Of a stretch of DNA of 64,000 nucleotides, positions 60,572 through 64,000 are shown in pieces. Below the pieces are notes generated by a model. That model searched no databases. It worked only from the letters and a program-made list of their open reading frames with translations, and was not told the origin of the DNA. Source of the stretch: Oxyruncus cristatus (taxonomy: Eukaryota > Chordata > Aves > Passeriformes > Cotingidae); NCBI GenBank assembly GCA_013399855.1, contig VXAY01001007.1, positions 45,628 to 109,627 on the forward strand. Direction: 5' to 3'. Position numbers and translations under genes: made by a program. Position 1 is the first letter of the stretch. Every line of letters starts with the position of its first letter.

Positions 60572-63500
60572 TCTCTAGAGAGACTTTTTCTTACCTCTGG
60601 GTGTAGGGGGAAGATAATTAACAAGGAAGATCAAACTTCTACATAATGTTTATCCCACACCTTAGTGAGAAAATGTTACCTGTTTGCACATTCTTTCTGG
60701 GGGTGGTAATCACTAAAACAAATACAACTCGGTCTAATAAATCAAGTGAATGGATTTTTTTGTTTCTCTGGTTGGTTGGTTCTATGAAATATCACTCTCA
60801 AGTAATATGAGATTTCTTGGCAACTTGTGGGACATTATGTAAATACCAGGCTTAGTCATAGAAAGGCATCATTGCTAGGGGATAGAGGACTGTGACAACC
60901 TCGGCAACGAATGATTACTGGAAAATTGGAAGGCATGCTGGATTAACTCTTCCACCCCCCGCCCTCCTCCTCTAACCCAGCAAGCTCATCTGTGTGACAG
61001 TCACCTGTATCAAAGTAATTTCAAAGCTTGGACTTTCCCAGTATTAAAGGATTGCTTTTCCATTAGGATCTGGATACGCTAAGTAGAACAGTTTCTTCAT
61101 TGTGTCAAAACAGTTTCTCTTAACATTAGGAGGGCAAGTTTTTAAAGTTCTAAGGCTTCGCAAAGTGTTTTATAGTCAGGGCAGGTATTGCAGTAGCTCA
61201 CAACAATGGAGCAAAGGATTTCATTTCAAAGCAGTCTCTTATGGGCTCTTTTTTTAGGATTACAGTGCAAGAGTAACTACTTACATTACGAAACTTATCT
61301 TTGGGGGATAAAAGCAGATTTTTGCATCAGGCAGTGATGAACCTGCATCAGAATTTTCCTTATTCCAATTGCTTATTAGCTTGCACAGTGCTACTCTCAG
61401 CAGGAAAAGATCAGCATCTTTACTATTTCAGACAGGTACTGCTAAAATTAGACAGTACTGCTTCCTCGTGATAGTCACTGGTCCACACCTCTTCTCCTAT
61501 GTTAGTTTTGAAGTACAAAACATATAATTCATGTTTTGATGCTATGTATACTTATACATATACAACAATTAATAAACTTGATTCAAATCTTGATTCTCCA
61601 CAGTTTGATGAAGAGGTGACTAGCACAGATAGGAAAAATATTTTAAATTATTGCTGAGATGTTTTCTGGTCAATCGTGTTTAAGAATATTGAACTCAAGA
61701 CTGAAGAGATTCAGAAAAGCAATATTATATGTACAAGGGAACAGTGACTATTTTTTACCAGGACAATGGGAAGGGTTGGCTTATTCAGTCTTAGCAAAAA
61801 GAAAACCGAGTGTGGAAAAAGACATGAGATGCATATGTTTATGTAGAAACACTAGGGAAGGAGAAGATTTACTTAAGTTCTCATAGTAACACGCAAACAA
61901 AAGGTAATAAACTGACATCAAATTTGTAGAAACTGGAAATTAGAAAAAGCATTCTCGAGTTAGAAATTAACTTGGAAGAGAGGAAGGGAAATGAATGAAG
62001 GAGCAGAGAAGGAGTTTATGGACTGAGACAAGGCAATCAACTGAAACATTTTTTTCTTGCCTCAAAACATAGTGTTAATTTTGAAATATCTCTGACCTGA
62101 AAAAAATCCGAACAGAAACAGAGGCAGACTGTAGGTGATATTGAACCAGGAAATAAATTATTGGTTGGTGATTTTAAAAGAACTAAGCAAGGTTATGTTA
62201 ATTTCTGGCCTCAATAAATATGTATTCAAAGAGTGAGAGCAGTTCACATTAACAAGGAGACTGATTTATGTATGTATCAGCCAAGAAACATAAATGAATT
62301 GTTTTATTACATTGTTGCATATGGATTCCTATCACTGCTCTGCACATCTGGGAGATATGCAGTTAAGAGGAAGATGGAGAGGCATCCCATCCATTAGCCA
62401 AGAATCCATGGATTAAAGCACAGTGTCAGCCGAAGACTGCATTCATTCTTCTAAAATGATAATGGGTGATGATATTTTCTTTGAGGTGCTTTAAAAAGGA
62501 AACTTGGCAAACAGTAGCACAGAAGATACTATCAAGTGAGTAGGACTTACACTGTTCACTGTTCCATGAGAACTAAACTGGCACAAACACTGAAACATCT
62601 TCCTGATATAAGAACAAGCCTGCAAAAACAGTCTCCCCATCCCAGTTCTCCACCTTTCCATCTCTGTTCTTTTCCTTTGCTAATCAGTTCACTGAGCAAA
62701 CTGTGTTGTGAGAGTAATGACATAGTGCCTGAGCTGCTCAGTATTTTTCTCCAAATTAAACAAACTAAAGGTTTGTTTAAAAAGAAAAAGAAGCTTGTTT
62801 TGCTTTTTAATTCCAAGTTAGTTAAGTGCATTATACAAGGTGACTCTCTCAAGATTTCCCACACGGCTCTTTGTTTTTATAGCAGAATCATTTAAAAAAC
62901 GAAACACATATTCCATTACTGCTGACTCCTTAATGGAGAAAGATGTGTTTCGTGTTTGGTACTTAAAAAAAACCCAAACCAAATCACACTCAAAAATCCA
63001 ATGAAAAATATCTCTGTGTGTCAGATAAGATGGGTAGTGATGTGAAAATGAAGTTTCCATTATGACCTTAGTAATTTTGAGAATACTCGTGCATATTATT
63101 AAAATACAGATGAAAATTTGAAGAACAGTCAACAAATCACATTTAATGTCTGTTTTAAAGTTTGTCTCCTACACATCTAAGCTAATTAAATTCTACAATT
63201 AAAAGAGTAGAATAGTGATAATATTGGTTTAGGACTGCTGTGAGATTAAAGGGTCTATTGTGTGTTGTCTAACCTTCAGATATTAAACTAGAGACAACCT
63301 TTCAAAGAAATGCTGGTGATAAGCCTTCAAGTGAGTCAGACAATGCTGCAATAAAGATCAACGTACCCCAAAGGACCACGACAGTATGTATGGTGGCTGG
63401 AGGCCTAAAAGCTAATGAAACATAAACTCACAACAGAAGGCCTGTCAAAGAAAGTAAAAGGTCTAAATGAACAGTCAAGGCAGGAACAGCGTGTATTCTG

Positions 63501-64000
63501 CAATAACAGTGAGGGAAAGAAAGATTGGAGGAGTGAGGTTGTGAAATCCAACCCCATCTTCTGACTTTTAAAAGTGTATCCTGGAACCAGCCTTTAAAAT
63601 CAAATAACTTTATTTCTGGTTTCCAGTATTAAAGTAACTTTGATACTTTGTCATGTATTTCACAGACAAGATAAGAGGTCATTATTTAACCACCACATGC
63701 ATCACAGTATACTCCCTTCTGAATTCAGAAGATCCTGGCTGAGTCTCAGGACTTTTGGCTTATATGCCACACGCTACATTTAGGTGGGTGTTACTTGTGA
63801 TCCACCTTGTCCTTCGTTCTCACTCATTGAATGGCCAAACTCCCTACAACCAAATAAACCAACAAACCAGACCTAAACAGTGGTATTTCTAGTATATATT
63901 TTCATAGGGAGAAGAGCTCAAAAGGCTTCTCCTTTATATATTATATATATATATATTTCCATCTAGAATGCTAGTAGTCATTTTTTTTTTTTTTTTTTTT
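60572..64000. other. AT-rich unique sequence, no gene seen
   Basis: No coding exon recognised; the frames at 62536-62895 (119 codons) and its antisense partner show no family motif. The segment at about 60840-61420 is compositionally complex and could be conserved non-coding DNA. An A/C-rich tract lies at about 62965-62995, a (TA)n run at about 63937-63957, and the window ends in 20 T (63981-64000), possibly continuing outside. Confidence 0.6.

Noticed and set aside
1..64000. tRNA, rRNA, CRISPR array or bacterial operon
   Set aside because: No tRNA B-box-like arm, rRNA-like block or spaced repeat array was seen, and the sequence is clearly vertebrate nuclear DNA.

Overview
This is vertebrate nuclear DNA, almost certainly from a bird. 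The evidence is its repeat content. There are at least six copies of CR1, the dominant avian LINE. Two of them are large enough to show endonuclease or reverse-transcriptase motifs, and one ends in the CR1 3' octamer GATTCTGT repeated. No prokaryotic, organellar or plasmid feature was seen. The sequence is AT-rich and poor in CpG, and its open frames are short and unrelated to each other. I find no protein-coding exon I can defend in 64 kb, so this looks like a gene desert or the interior of a very large intron.

Layout. From 1 to about 22.4 kb the sequence is mostly unique AT-rich DNA, with a GC-richer splice-like island at 7358-7625, several perfect inverted repeats (notably 15161-15179 and 20792-20819) and one possible very old LINE (18.5-19.0 kb). 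From 22.4 to 29.8 kb there are three CR1 pieces and a structured LTR-like block (27.2-27.8 kb). The last CR1 piece (28.59-29.81 kb, plus strand) keeps its authentic 3' end, but its FADD catalytic motif has decayed to FAND. From 29.8 to 44.5 kb the sequence is unique, with a CR1 tail (35.84-36.05 kb) and a candidate solo LTR (37.15-37.85 kb). From 44.5 to 54.3 kb it is unique, with simple repeats, an ancient LINE tail (47.9-48.2 kb) and a short CR1 tail (48.6-48.8 kb). From 54.3 to 59.3 kb is the most repeat-dense part. It holds the 3' end of a non-CR1, RTE-like LINE with a C-terminal zinc finger (54.34-55.08 kb), followed by a 3-kb minus-strand CR1 (56.26-59.26 kb). An assembly join, a single N flanked by an exact 202-bp duplication, lies inside that CR1. 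From 59.3 to 64 kb the sequence is unique, with a (GAATA)n microsatellite, and ends in poly-T.

Nothing here forms an operon or pathway; the recognisable proteins are all broken retrotransposon enzymes. The observations most worth checking are the RTE-like element, because RTE elements in birds are patchy and linked to horizontal transfer, the exact duplication around the N, and the hairpin-bearing candidate LTR. Family assignments come from recognising motifs by eye, not from a database search.
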